Shown: positions 49,301 through 57,388, counted from the stretch's first letter. The stretch is DNA of 64,000 nt from an uncultured Trueperaceae bacterium (GCA_937873495.1 CALMXZ010000010.1:496001-560000); one strand, 5' to 3'. Notes: a model not told the origin generated them from the sequence alone. A program made the numbers and translations.

Positions 49301-50106
49301 GCGGGAACGTGCTGTGGCACCTGGGCGTCTACGACGAAGCGGAAGCGCTCCTCGCGGAGGCGGAGGCGTTGGCGCGCGCGGCAGGCGACGCGCGCGCGGC
49401 GGCGAGGGCGCTGCACGGCACGGCGAACATCCACCTCTACCGTGGCGAGGCCGGGGCCGCGGAGGCCGCGTTCCTCGCCAGCCTCGAGCTGCGCAGGGGA
49501 GCCGGCGACGATTACGGTGTCGCCAACGCGCTCAACAACTTAGCGATCGTCTCGGCCAACGCCGGCGACGGCGCTCGCGCTGAGGAGCTGTTCGCCGAGA
49601 GCCTCCTGATACGGCAGCGCCTTGGCGACGTGGCCGGCGTGGCCGTGGCCCTCAACAACCTCGGTTACATGGTGGCCGAGCGCGGCGACCTTACCGGCGC
49701 GCGGGCGCTGTACGAGCAGAGCCTCTCTTCCAGGCGCGAGCTTGGCGACCGGCTCGGCTTGGCCATCTCGCTCAACAACCTCGCCGGGTTGGTGGCGCGC
49801 CTCGGCGCGACCGAGGAGGCAAGGCACCTCTACCTGGAGAGCGTCGGGCTCGCGAGCGCCATCGACAACCGCCGGGAGACCGCTACCGCGCTGGCCGGGT
49901 TGGCGAGCGTGGTGGCGGAGGACACGGACGCTGCCCGCATGGCGCTCGCGGGCGAGCTGCTCTTCGAGCGCATCGGCGCCGCGGTGGACGAGGACGTGCG
50001 GGCCGCCATCGCGACCGGCAAGGCGCGTGGGCGGCGCTCTGACGTTCCGGCCGGGCTCGCGGACGGGCCGCTTACCGACGTCGTCGCCTGGGCGCTACGC
50101 GGCTAG
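46297..50106 (+). CDS. Soluble-adenylyl-cyclase-like protein: two class III cyclase domains, AAA ATPase, TPR
   Basis: About 1269 aa. Cyclase domain 1 (~30-200) keeps both metal Asp (LFADVAGFT; GFAGDAITCWF) but lacks the transition-state Asn/Arg. Cyclase domain 2 (~270-440) lacks the first metal Asp (ALFLAFAGID) but has GDKG and GRGTNMAARM with Asn and Arg. Together they could form one active site, as in animal soluble adenylyl cyclase, which shares the cyclase-cyclase-NTPase-TPR layout. The AAA domain has Walker A AEAGLGKSELL (~491) and Walker B LVLLLEDLHWLD (~620). TPR repeats cover ~890-1230. The adenine-selecting Lys is not obvious, so ATP or GTP use is open. Start: TTG 46345 has GGAGG 5 nt upstream. 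The family-typical AYLPEDRL lies before it, so CTG 46297, overlapping the previous TGA, is preferred. Confidence 0.82.
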   Translation: MTDLLGALGAYLPEDRLAELGGGPAVPERSRGAVLFADVAGFTALTTSLAELFGPRRGAEEVPVYLNRLYEALIGEVHARSGSVIGFAGDAITCWFPGDDGHAAVACGVAMQAAMAPFAALRIGGARATTTVALEVKVAVSCGTARRFRVGDEAVQLIDVIAGDPVAELEALNDASAKGQVVLSAAVAAAVGDAALLSPLDRPTAPAGAMTLRAPSDPVVGGRRDTPALAGAHSPATLAEHAPAEDELGRWLLPTVKRRLSAGGGDFLTELRPVAALFLAFAGIDMAHDEEAGAKLDLLVRRVQQGVTEYGGDMLQLTTGDKGTYLYAAFGAPVAHEDDVARCAAAALELREALLGLPFVEELKIGLGYGTARTGAYGSAARRTYGALGRGTNMAARMMSAAPHAGIYVSGAFAEALVGGFDLRPLDGVVVKGSATPVAAFELEGRSAVARRGRAEATGRALVGRATELAAISSGIAEAAAGRGGVIQVVAEAGLGKSELLVRALHGARDVRVVGGACQAFGRTAPYQLWKGVFRQLLGLEAAAAAGERLPGLEAALAAVDPALVDQADLLAPLLDLPTPPAGGYQASDAEERNARRLALLLNLFRHAARASARRGMTLVLLLEDLHWLDPASADLLAELALSVPSLPVLVLTSARPRDDGRAGVVGEVPGARVLRLGPLDEQAALAVVAARLAEAGQAVRLSDELAVRIVERSAGNPFYLGELLTDLLQRAAPAGGGLDLTDLAELPTSLHSLILGRLDRLELAAQMSLKVASVVGKQFRVGWVSACQGAADELAAAAFVATDQAGLTERILAEPPTHAFNHAITRDVTYDSLSNATRLQLHTRLGRFIEQHVAGASEPNLDLLAYHFALGDDTAKARHYLRAAGAAAKAAYANEAAIDYFERLLALQDGAERLPTLLELGEVMTFVGSYGAAEERLEAAAALAAGMGERLSEAAALRLLGELYERQGDHGRARARLEGAARLCRELGDGAELTRVLLALGGNVLWHLGVYDEAEALLAEAEALARAAGDARAAARALHGTANIHLYRGEAGAAEAAFLASLELRRGAGDDYGVANALNNLAIVSANAGDGARAEELFAESLLIRQRLGDVAGVAVALNNLGYMVAERGDLTGARALYEQSLSSRRELGDRLGLAISLNNLAGLVARLGATEEARHLYLESVGLASAIDNRRETATALAGLASVVAEDTDAARMALAGELLFERIGAAVDEDVRAAIATGKARGRRSDVPAGLADGPLTDVVAWALRG

Positions 50107-50239
50107 GCCGGGCGCCGGAGGTGGCGTCTGCGCCACGCGCCGCCAGGCGAAGCAGTATCTTGAAGCGCTGGATAATCTGGCGGACGACCGGGGTGGCGCA
50201 TGCCTGGCCCCTGCCGCCCGGTCGGCTGGAGGGCCCTTG
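50107..50239. other. Short intergenic stretch before the subtilase gene
   Basis: A GATAAT sequence near 50172 could be a -10 box but lacks a -35 partner. No terminator hairpin was found after the cyclase gene, so read-through is possible. Confidence 0.3.
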
Positions 50240-52171
50240 ATGGCTGGTGCAGACCTTCTGAAGCGTCGTCGTATGCGGGCATGGCGTCTGGGCGGACGGC
50301 TGCTCGCCCTCACAATGTTGCTGGTCCTCGTGTCGTGCCAGACGGCGCCGCCGCCCACCCCCGCCGCCGACCCCGAGTTCGATCAGGCCGCCGAGCTGGA
50401 GGCCTTGAACCTGCCCGTCAACGAGGCGTTGCGAGTGCGGTTCCTGCCTCCGCTCGCCAAGAAGGTCCCGACGGGCGACTTCGTCAGCGGCCTCGATCTG
50501 GAGATCAAGTTCTTCAACGTCGACCCCGTGACGGGCGTCGCGAGCGGCTCGGCGCTCAGCGGAACTTTGTCGACCGCGAAGCGCACCATCGCGTCCCAAC
50601 GCGACACCTACGCCACCATCTGGCTGGCGCTCGGCACGACCCTCGACCGCAAGGCGAGCCAGTACCTGCGGGCGGAGATCAGGACGGCGGGCGCTGGGAA
50701 CTCACCCGTGTGCAACGGCGGGTCTCAGGCCTGCCTCGGCTACCTCGACATCTTCGCGTTCAAAGGCCTCTTCCTTGGTCGCCAGAACGTGCCGGACGGC
50801 TTCGTGCCCGTCCCGTCCGTGCTCGGCGTGCTCCCCATCGGCTTCAAGGTCCTGCCGCAGGCGGCGCCGCCGGTCGAAGGCCCGCCCCCGGCCACGCTCG
50901 GCGAGCTGACGAGCCTCTCGGGTGGCATGTTCGACGAGCAGGCCGGCAACTGCGCGTCGTCGTTCCTCACGCGTCCCGGTCAGGGCCTGCAGGCGGTGGG
51001 GGCCGGGCTGCAGGCCGTCGGCGCCGTCGGCGGGCTGTTCCAAGGGCAGACGAGCAGCTTCAACGGCACCCTGGTCACGCCGGCGCAGGTCGCCGCCGAG
51101 CTGGACCAGCAGTTCTCCGTGGCGGGGAGCAGCGCGCGCTCCGTCATCCTCGTCGTCGACGACTTCAGCAACGGCTACGAGCTCCCGGCCGCCGTCTTCC
51201 AACCGGGCGCCGACCTCTCCGCCCTGACCGGACAGATCTCGCACGGCGCCCTCGTCTTGCATCACATCCTCGAGACCGCCAACCTGTTGGACGACAGCTA
51301 CCCGCTCGGCGCCGATTACGCGACGCCGGGAGGCTACTTCGACGGCCAGCCGTACTACGGCTTCGGCTTCAACGGCGTCGAGTTCTTCGTCCAGGCCGTG
51401 AACGCCGGCCAGTTCGACACGGACACGATCGCGGACAAGATCCGCGCGGCGATGCTGTACTACGGTGTCGGCGCGGGCGAGGCGAGCAACATGGTCGTGA
51501 ACATGAGCTTCGCCGTCGTGCCGTGCAGCGTGCTGCACGACTACGCCTCCACCACGGGGCTGGCCACCTTCCAGGACTACCTCGGCGCCCTGGCCGCGCA
51601 GAACCGCGTCGGTGCCCAGTACGTCGGTGAGTTGGACCAGCTCGTCTCGACCCCGGTCGATCTGGGCGGCGACCCGCTCCTCGCCTTCATCGACTGCCCG
51701 CTGCCGAGCCCGGACTGGGAACGGTGCGATGGCGGCGTCGGGACGGGTAGCGCGGTCGTCGACAAGCTCTTCATGGTGGCGTCGTCCGGCAACTACGGTA
51801 ACGGCTACCCGCTCTACCCGGCCGCCGCCGCGAACGTCATCAGCGTCGGCTCCCTCGCGGCCGTCGCGGGGGGCGGGTACTCCGCGGCGAGCTACTCTAA
51901 CCTGGCGGAGGTCGCGGCGCCGGGGGGCCTCTTCGAACTGGCGTCCGGGGGCGGTAGCACCGTCGCGTACGCGGGCACCTCGTTCGCGGCGCCGGTGGTC
52001 AGCCTCTTCCTCGGCATCGACAACATGACCCACCAGCCGCGCTGCTATGGCCCGAACCTCGACGAGCGGGAAGCGCCCGGCATGGCGTACGGCGGTACAG
52101 ACATGCTGCCGTTCTACGGGCCGTTCGGTACCCCGAGCGCCCTGGCCTACTACTGCCCACGCCCCGGCTGA
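50240..52171 (+). CDS. Subtilisin-like (S8) serine protease lipoprotein
   Basis: A 643-aa exported protein. The signal peptide RLLALTMLLVLVSCQ ends in a lipobox with Cys near 34, so it is a lipoprotein. The catalytic triad is inferred as Asp in VILVVDDFSNG (~305), His in ISHGALVLHHI (~333) and Ser in YAGTSFAAPVV (~577), with the oxyanion Asn in VVNMSFAVV (~418). A ~250-residue N-terminal region before the protease domain is unlike the usual I9 propeptide and resembles no domain I know. HGALVLHH departs from the standard HGTHVAG. ATG 50240 follows GGAGG. The next gene starts 9 nt after its stop, so protease and transporter are co-transcribed. Confidence 0.8.
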   Translation: MAGADLLKRRRMRAWRLGGRLLALTMLLVLVSCQTAPPPTPAADPEFDQAAELEALNLPVNEALRVRFLPPLAKKVPTGDFVSGLDLEIKFFNVDPVTGVASGSALSGTLSTAKRTIASQRDTYATIWLALGTTLDRKASQYLRAEIRTAGAGNSPVCNGGSQACLGYLDIFAFKGLFLGRQNVPDGFVPVPSVLGVLPIGFKVLPQAAPPVEGPPPATLGELTSLSGGMFDEQAGNCASSFLTRPGQGLQAVGAGLQAVGAVGGLFQGQTSSFNGTLVTPAQVAAELDQQFSVAGSSARSVILVVDDFSNGYELPAAVFQPGADLSALTGQISHGALVLHHILETANLLDDSYPLGADYATPGGYFDGQPYYGFGFNGVEFFVQAVNAGQFDTDTIADKIRAAMLYYGVGAGEASNMVVNMSFAVVPCSVLHDYASTTGLATFQDYLGALAAQNRVGAQYVGELDQLVSTPVDLGGDPLLAFIDCPLPSPDWERCDGGVGTGSAVVDKLFMVASSGNYGNGYPLYPAAAANVISVGSLAAVAGGGYSAASYSNLAEVAAPGGLFELASGGGSTVAYAGTSFAAPVVSLFLGIDNMTHQPRCYGPNLDEREAPGMAYGGTDMLPFYGPFGTPSALAYYCPRPG

Positions 52172-52179
52172 GGTCGAGG

Positions 52180-54492
52180 ATGCAGCACGAGGAGCCCCTC
52201 GCGGCCGCGAGCGGCAGGGCGGCAGTGGAGCGCGCCGCGGCCAGGGACGGTGCCGCCGAGGGCCGTGCCGTGCCCGAGGGCCGCGCCGTGGCCGCCGGCC
52301 ACGCGCTGTCCGTAGCCTGGCTCGTGCAGAACACGAGCGTCGGGCTGGTCCTCGGCGCTCTGGCGATCACCATGGACATCTCGCTGGCCGCCCTCCTGTA
52401 CGGCGGCCAGCCCGAGTACCTCGGGCGCGGCATCGGGCTCGTGTTGCTGGGTGGGGTGATGCTCCCGCTGGTGGTCACGCTCCTCACCTCCCTGCCCGGG
52501 ATCTTCGCCAACGCCCAGGATGCGCCCGCCGCCGTGCTCGGCGCCCTGGCGGCGGTGCTCGGCACGCAGCTCGTGGCCGGAGCGCCGCTCGCCGGCGAGG
52601 AGCGGTTCTTCACCATGGTCGCCATCGCGGCCTGCACGGCCCTGGCGACCGGCGTCGTGTTCATGCTGTTCGGCTTCTTCCGCCTCGGCAGCCTGGTGCG
52701 CTACTTGCCGTACCCGGTGCTCGGCGGCTTCATGGCCGGCACGGGTTGGCTCCTCCTCACCGGCGGGGTGGGCGTCATGTCCGGCATCAGGCCGAGCCTG
52801 CACTACCTCACGGACCTGCTGGCGACCGACATGCTCGTGCTGTGGGTGCCCGGCGTGGCGCTCGCCGTCACCCTGTTGGTGCTCACGCGCCTCCACCGTC
52901 ACTTCCTCGTCTGGCCCGCCACGATGCTGCTCGTCACCATCGGCTTCTACGTCGTCATGGCGCTCACGGGCGGCGACGTCGAGGCCTGGCGTGCGCGGGG
53001 CCTCCTGCTCGGACCGTTCCCCGCCGGCTCGCTGCTGGCGCCCTTCAAGGCCGCCGAGCTGCAGGCGGTGCAGTGGGACGTCGTCCTGGACCACCTGCCT
53101 ACCATCGCCTCCGCGATACTCATCTCCTTGATCGCGCTGCTGCTGAACGCCATCGGCGTCGAGCGCGTGACGGGGCGCAAGGGCGACCTCAACCGCGAGC
53201 TCCGCGCCGCCGGCCTCGGCAACCTACTGTCGGGCGGCCTCGGCGGCGCCCCCGGTTACCAGAGCCTGAGCTTCTCGACGTTCAACTTCACGGCGGGCAC
53301 GGGCTCCCGCTACGCGCCCCTCGTGGCCGTCGGTGCCATGGCCGCGTGCCTCCTGTTCGGCGCCGGGGTCGTCGCGCTGGTGCCGAAGGCGGTGGTGGGC
53401 GGCCTGCTGGCGTACTTCGGCCTCAAGTTCCTGCATCAGTGGCTCTACGAGGCGCTCTTCGAGCTGCCGCTTAGCGAGTACCTCGTGGTGGTGGCCATCC
53501 TCGCGGTCATCGTCGTGGCGGGCGTGCTGCCGGGTGTCGGGGTCGGCCTCGTCCTCACCGTCGTCCTGTTCGTAATCAGCTCGAGCCGCACGGACGCCGT
53601 CAGGTACGCGTTGGGCGGCGCCGACCTGCGTTCGCGCGTGACGCGCAGCGCGGCGGAACTGGCGCGCCTCGCCGAGCACGGCGGCGAGCTCATGGTCGTG
53701 CAACTCCAGGGGTTCCTGTTCTTCGGCACGGCCACCGCGCTCCTCGAACGCCTCGAGCGCCGCGTGCGCTCCGGACCGGCCGTGCGATCGGTCATCCTCG
53801 ACTTCTCGCGCGTGTCCGGGGTCGACGCCACCGGCCTGGCGACGATCGAGGACGTCTTCAAGCTCGGCGAGAACTCCGGGTTCGAGCTCCTGCTCAGCGC
53901 GGTGCCGGAGCGCCTCTACGGGCGCCTCGCTCGGGGACGCAAGGGCGGTAAGGGCGACGCGGGCGCGGCGCCCCGTTTCGCCAGGCTCGACGCCGCGTTG
54001 GAGCACGCCGAGGAGCGCCTGCTGGAGCGCTGGGACGGGAAGCGCGACGTGCGGGGCACCGAGGTGGACGCCGTCGCCTACTACTCCGCCACCGGCTTCG
54101 CCTTCGCCGACCTGCTGCCGTACCTGAGCCGCCGGGAGCTGCGCGCCGGCGAGGTGCTCATCCATAAGGGCGACAAGGCGGACGAGCTCTACTTCCTGGT
54201 CGAGGGCCAGATGACGGCGGTGGCGGAGGGCGGTGACGGCGCCGCCACGCGCCTGGAGACCCTGCGCTCGGGTGGGCTGCTCGGGGAGCTGGGGTTCTAC
54301 CGCGGTGGCCTGCGCAGCGCCACCGTCCGCGCCGACCGCGAGTCGACGCTGCTCGTGCTCGACGATGGGGCCCTGGCGAGGCTGACGGCCGAGGCGCCCG
54401 CGTTGGCAGCCGACCTGCACCGTCAGGTGGCGCGGCTCATGGCGGGCCGGGTGCTGCACTTGATGGCGGCCGTCGACGCGTTGGAGCGCTAG
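52180..54492 (+). CDS. SulP anion transporter with STAS and cyclic-nucleotide-binding domains
   Basis: A 770-aa protein. After ~45 variable residues come about 12 helices of the SulP fold (to ~470), including GFMAGTGWLLLTGGVGVMSG and LSGGLGGAPGYQSLSFS. The STAS domain (~500-600) has VVQLQGFLFFGTATALLERL and VILDFSRVSGVDATGLATIED. The C-terminal cNMP domain (~643-765) has LRAGEVLIHKGDKADELYFLVEG and the phosphate-binding-cassette-like GELGFYRGGLRSATV with its Arg. Transport of sulfate, bicarbonate or another anion is possible. Control by cAMP/cGMP is suggested by the cNMP domain and by the cyclase gene upstream. Its TAG stop overlaps the stop of the convergent gene through a CTAG. Confidence 0.88.
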   Translation: MQHEEPLAAASGRAAVERAAARDGAAEGRAVPEGRAVAAGHALSVAWLVQNTSVGLVLGALAITMDISLAALLYGGQPEYLGRGIGLVLLGGVMLPLVVTLLTSLPGIFANAQDAPAAVLGALAAVLGTQLVAGAPLAGEERFFTMVAIAACTALATGVVFMLFGFFRLGSLVRYLPYPVLGGFMAGTGWLLLTGGVGVMSGIRPSLHYLTDLLATDMLVLWVPGVALAVTLLVLTRLHRHFLVWPATMLLVTIGFYVVMALTGGDVEAWRARGLLLGPFPAGSLLAPFKAAELQAVQWDVVLDHLPTIASAILISLIALLLNAIGVERVTGRKGDLNRELRAAGLGNLLSGGLGGAPGYQSLSFSTFNFTAGTGSRYAPLVAVGAMAACLLFGAGVVALVPKAVVGGLLAYFGLKFLHQWLYEALFELPLSEYLVVVAILAVIVVAGVLPGVGVGLVLTVVLFVISSSRTDAVRYALGGADLRSRVTRSAAELARLAEHGGELMVVQLQGFLFFGTATALLERLERRVRSGPAVRSVILDFSRVSGVDATGLATIEDVFKLGENSGFELLLSAVPERLYGRLARGRKGGKGDAGAAPRFARLDAALEHAEERLLERWDGKRDVRGTEVDAVAYYSATGFAFADLLPYLSRRELRAGEVLIHKGDKADELYFLVEGQMTAVAEGGDGAATRLETLRSGGLLGELGFYRGGLRSATVRADRESTLLVLDDGALARLTAEAPALAADLHRQVARLMAGRVLHLMAAVDALER

Positions 54493-55529
54493 CCGGCCAG
54501 CTCCTCGGCCAAGCGCCGGCCGAGCGCCTCCGCGAGCGTGGCGGCGCGGAGGAAGCCGCGGCCCCCCAACGCGCCGAGCACGTGGACGTTGCGCGTCAGG
54601 CGCCGCGCCACCGGCTCGCCCGACGGGCGCTTGGCCCGCGCGCCCACCCAGTGCCGCGCCACGTGCGCCCCGGCCACGCCGGGCACCTGCCAGGCCAGCG
54701 CGGCCTGGAGGGGGTGGTCGCCGACTACGACCGAGCCGACCTGCGCCTGGACGGGCGCATGACCGCCCGTGACGTAGACCTCGGCCATGCCGGCGGGGCC
54801 GACCGGCCCGAACGCCGCGACGATCGCGCCGGCGAGAGGGTAGGGCGCCGCGACCGGCGCGTCGAGGACGAGCGCCTCACCCCACACCGTCTCGAACGTC
54901 GGCTGGCGGAGGCCAGGGCGCGTCGCGGCGCCGGTGCATAGGACCGCCTTGCGAGCGGCGATGGTGCCACGCTCGGTCGTCGCGTTCACTCCCGTGACGT
55001 ACTCGCTCAGGCCGCCGACGTCGACGCCGCGCAGCGTCCGGCCGCCGGCCGCGGCCGCGGCCGCCTCGAGCGCCCCGAGGAGCGCGGCCGGTCGCACCCA
55101 GCCGCCGCGCTCGACGAGCATGGCGCCGAACGGAGCGTGGTAGACGGGATCGACAGCGGTCGGCTCGAGCCACATCGTGTCCGGCAGGCGCTGCCAGGCG
55201 CGCGCCTGGCGAGGGTTGTCTGCGATGCGCAGCACGCCGCTCCGCGCCGCCCCCGGGTCGAGGTCGGCCGCCTCGAGTTCGCTCACGAGGTTCCAGAAGG
55301 CCGCCAGGCCCTCCTGGTCGGCGAGCGACGCTCGGCCGCTGCGGCCACGGTTGGGGTTGAGGAGCGCGGCGGGGACGCTGGAGGCGCCCGCCGCGCCTTC
55401 CGCCCCGGCGTCGACGAGCAGCGAGCTCACGCCGGAGCGCGCGAGGCAGTAGTGCAAGGTGGCGCCCGCGATGCCGCCGCCGATCACGAGCACGTCGGCG
55501 CCCCGGTCCGCGGCGCCCCGGACCGTCAC
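54489..55529 (-). CDS. mnmC: FAD-dependent cmnm5(s2)U34 oxidoreductase (MnmC C-terminal domain as separate gene)
   Basis: A 346-aa D-amino-acid-oxidase-fold flavoprotein. The dinucleotide motif VLVIGGGIAGATLHYCLARSG opens it, and SSVPAALLNPNRGR, TVWGEALVLDAP and GALGGRGFLRAATLAEALG follow. In gammaproteobacteria this domain is fused behind a methyltransferase as MnmC and removes the carboxymethyl group from cmnm5U34 of tRNA. Here the methyltransferase is the separate gene just upstream, with GTG 55529 overlapping its stop (GTGA). This places the two in the same order as in the fused enzyme. Glycine oxidase-like activity is the alternative. Confidence 0.82.
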   Translation of the reverse strand: MTVRGAADRGADVLVIGGGIAGATLHYCLARSGVSSLLVDAGAEGAAGASSVPAALLNPNRGRSGRASLADQEGLAAFWNLVSELEAADLDPGAARSGVLRIADNPRQARAWQRLPDTMWLEPTAVDPVYHAPFGAMLVERGGWVRPAALLGALEAAAAAAGGRTLRGVDVGGLSEYVTGVNATTERGTIAARKAVLCTGAATRPGLRQPTFETVWGEALVLDAPVAAPYPLAGAIVAAFGPVGPAGMAEVYVTGGHAPVQAQVGSVVVGDHPLQAALAWQVPGVAGAHVARHWVGARAKRPSGEPVARRLTRNVHVLGALGGRGFLRAATLAEALGRRLAEELAG

Positions 55530-56245
55530 GGGGCCACCGGCCGGCGCGCGACCAGGACCTCGCGTTTGCCGCCCGCCGGTCCGGGCACCTTGGCGACCAC
55601 CAGGCCTTCGGCGGCGAGCGCCCGGCGCACGGCTCCGGCGACGCAGAAGCTGACCAGCCTGCCACCGGGCTTGAGCAGGCGCGCCAGGCGGGCGAGGAAC
55701 GCGCCCGACCAGAGCTCCGGTGCGTTCGCCGGGCCGAAGGAGTCGTGGTACACGGCGTCCGCCTGCCGACGCCCGCCGGCCTCCCACGCCGCCGACAGGG
55801 CGTCGCCGACGAACAGCTCCAACCTGACGCGGTCGTGCTCGAAAGTGTGCCAGCCGGCCGGCACGGTCGCGCCGAGACCGGCGCGCCAGGCGAGCAGGGC
55901 CTCGGGTAGGCGCGATGGGGCCAGCAGGTCGGCGTAGCGCAGCTCGCGCAGCGTGGCGGCGCTCGGCGGCGCCAGCTCCAGCGCCCGGTAGCGCAGCGCG
56001 GCGCCGCCCGCCACGGCGGCGGCCGCGCTCACGAGGAAGTTGAGGCCGGTGCCGAAGCCGACCTCGAGCACGTCAGTGTCAGAGCCGACCGCGAGGCGCG
56101 CCGCGGCGCCGCTGCCGCCTAAGTAGACGCTGCGCGCCTCGCTGAGGGCGCCGTGGAGCGATTTGTACGACTCACCGGTAGTGGAGGCGAGGGTACGGGA
56201 ACCGTCGGCCGTCACGACCACCGCCGGTCCGCGCACGTCCGTCAT
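55526..56245 (-). CDS. mnmD: tRNA nm5(s2)U34 methyltransferase (MnmD / MnmC N-terminal domain)
   Basis: A 239-aa class I methyltransferase starting at ATG 56245. VTADGSRTLASTTGESYKSLHGA is the MnmC/MnmD substrate region. The SAM motif is VLEVGFGTGLNFLV, and YHDSFGPANAPELWS carries the catalytic Asp region. It methylates nm5U34 to mnm5U34 in the tRNA wobble position. It is the first of a two-gene unit with the oxidoreductase; the 4-nt overlap looks like a split of the fused MnmC. The open frame extends upstream to 58060 without homology and is ignored. Confidence 0.88.
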   Translation of the reverse strand: MTDVRGPAVVVTADGSRTLASTTGESYKSLHGALSEARSVYLGGSGAAARLAVGSDTDVLEVGFGTGLNFLVSAAAAVAGGAALRYRALELAPPSAATLRELRYADLLAPSRLPEALLAWRAGLGATVPAGWHTFEHDRVRLELFVGDALSAAWEAGGRRQADAVYHDSFGPANAPELWSGAFLARLARLLKPGGRLVSFCVAGAVRRALAAEGLVVAKVPGPAGGKREVLVARRPVAP

Positions 56246-56350
56246 GGCGAACTCACCCGGCGATGCTACCGCCTCGCCATGGCGCGGTGTTCTCACCATG
56301 TCGGGCGCTAGACTTGGAACGTCCGGCTGGGCCGGGCAGAATACGAGAAG

Positions 56351-57310
56351 ATGCTGCGTTTCCTCCAGCTCGCCGGTGAAGCCGTCGCGAACACGTACCG
56401 GGCCGTTGCCGACTGGGTGTCGGCCGCGCTCGGCGGCTCGTCGGACCCGACCGCCTGGACCGCGACCGCCTGGTCGGCGGCCGGCCTCGTGCTCCTGCTC
56501 GTCGTCCTCGTGTGTCTGCTGGTCGTGGCGGCCAGGCGCCGCAGGCGCCGCGGTCTCGTGCCCGAGATGATGGTGTCCCACGGCGAGGTCATGCTGGTCG
56601 GGGAGTCGGGCGATGGAGCGGCGGCCGGCAACGGCTTGGGCGCGCGCCTGCAGGCGCCCGCCGACGGCAAGTTCCTGTTGAAGCTCGCCCTCAGCAACCT
56701 GAACCCATACCCGGTGCAGCTGCTCGAGCTCGCGGTGCGCGCGGCGCGCGGCGGGTTGCCCGTCGTCGCCGAGGCGGGCGCCGTCGTGCCGCCCAACGGC
56801 GCGGTCGACGTGGCCGCCGATCTCTTCGGCCTGCCTGGCGACGACGGGGTCGTCGAGCTCTACCTCTACACCAACAAGCTCACGGCCAGGACCTTCAGGC
56901 TGTCGGCGCCCCTCGAATGGGAGCCGTGGGCGAGGCGCTACCGCGTGAAGGCGCTCGAGGGGCGCACCGAGGTCGCCAGGACGCTCGCGTCCGAGGACCG
57001 CCGGCGCTTCGAGGGGCTGGAGTACGCGCGCGAGCGGCGGCGGGAGAAGCGGGCGGCTTTCGCCAGGGTCGCGCGGGAGCGGGCGGAGGGCCTCAGGCGC
57101 CAGGTGGACGGCTACCGGGCCACCCGGGCGGAGCGCGACCGCCCGGCCGCCGCGCATCGGCCGGCGTCCGGCGGCGCGCCCACCGTGAACGGAGCGCAGA
57201 CGGCCCTCGACGACCCCGTCCCTCCCCCCGCCGCCGGGCCTGCGCCGGGTTCGCAGGTGCCCCAGGACGTCCCCGCCAAGAGCGGCCTGCGCTTCCCGGA
57301 CGAGTTCTAG
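56351..57310 (+). CDS. Membrane-anchored protein of unknown function
   Basis: A 319-aa protein that I do not recognise. One strong helix (~40-62, AWSAAGLVLLLVVLVCLLVV) is followed by a stop-transfer ARRRRRRG, which puts the C-terminal part in the cytoplasm. A strand-rich domain (~70-190) includes KFLLKLALSNLNPYPVQLLEL. An Arg/Glu-rich helical stretch (~210-260) and a Pro/Ala-rich tail follow. No enzymatic motif. ATG 56351 lies behind ACGAGAAG and a TAGACT box further up at ~56309. It sits divergent from mnmD and before menC with 78 nt spacing. Confidence 0.65.
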   Translation: MLRFLQLAGEAVANTYRAVADWVSAALGGSSDPTAWTATAWSAAGLVLLLVVLVCLLVVAARRRRRRGLVPEMMVSHGEVMLVGESGDGAAAGNGLGARLQAPADGKFLLKLALSNLNPYPVQLLELAVRAARGGLPVVAEAGAVVPPNGAVDVAADLFGLPGDDGVVELYLYTNKLTARTFRLSAPLEWEPWARRYRVKALEGRTEVARTLASEDRRRFEGLEYARERRREKRAAFARVARERAEGLRRQVDGYRATRAERDRPAAAHRPASGGAPTVNGAQTALDDPVPPPAAGPAPGSQVPQDVPAKSGLRFPDEF

Positions 57311-57388
57311 GGTCGTGCCCCTCGCTGCCGCCCGGCACGCCGGTTCCTGGGGTGCCGGCGGCATATGCTGGGCGGCCGGAGGCACCTC

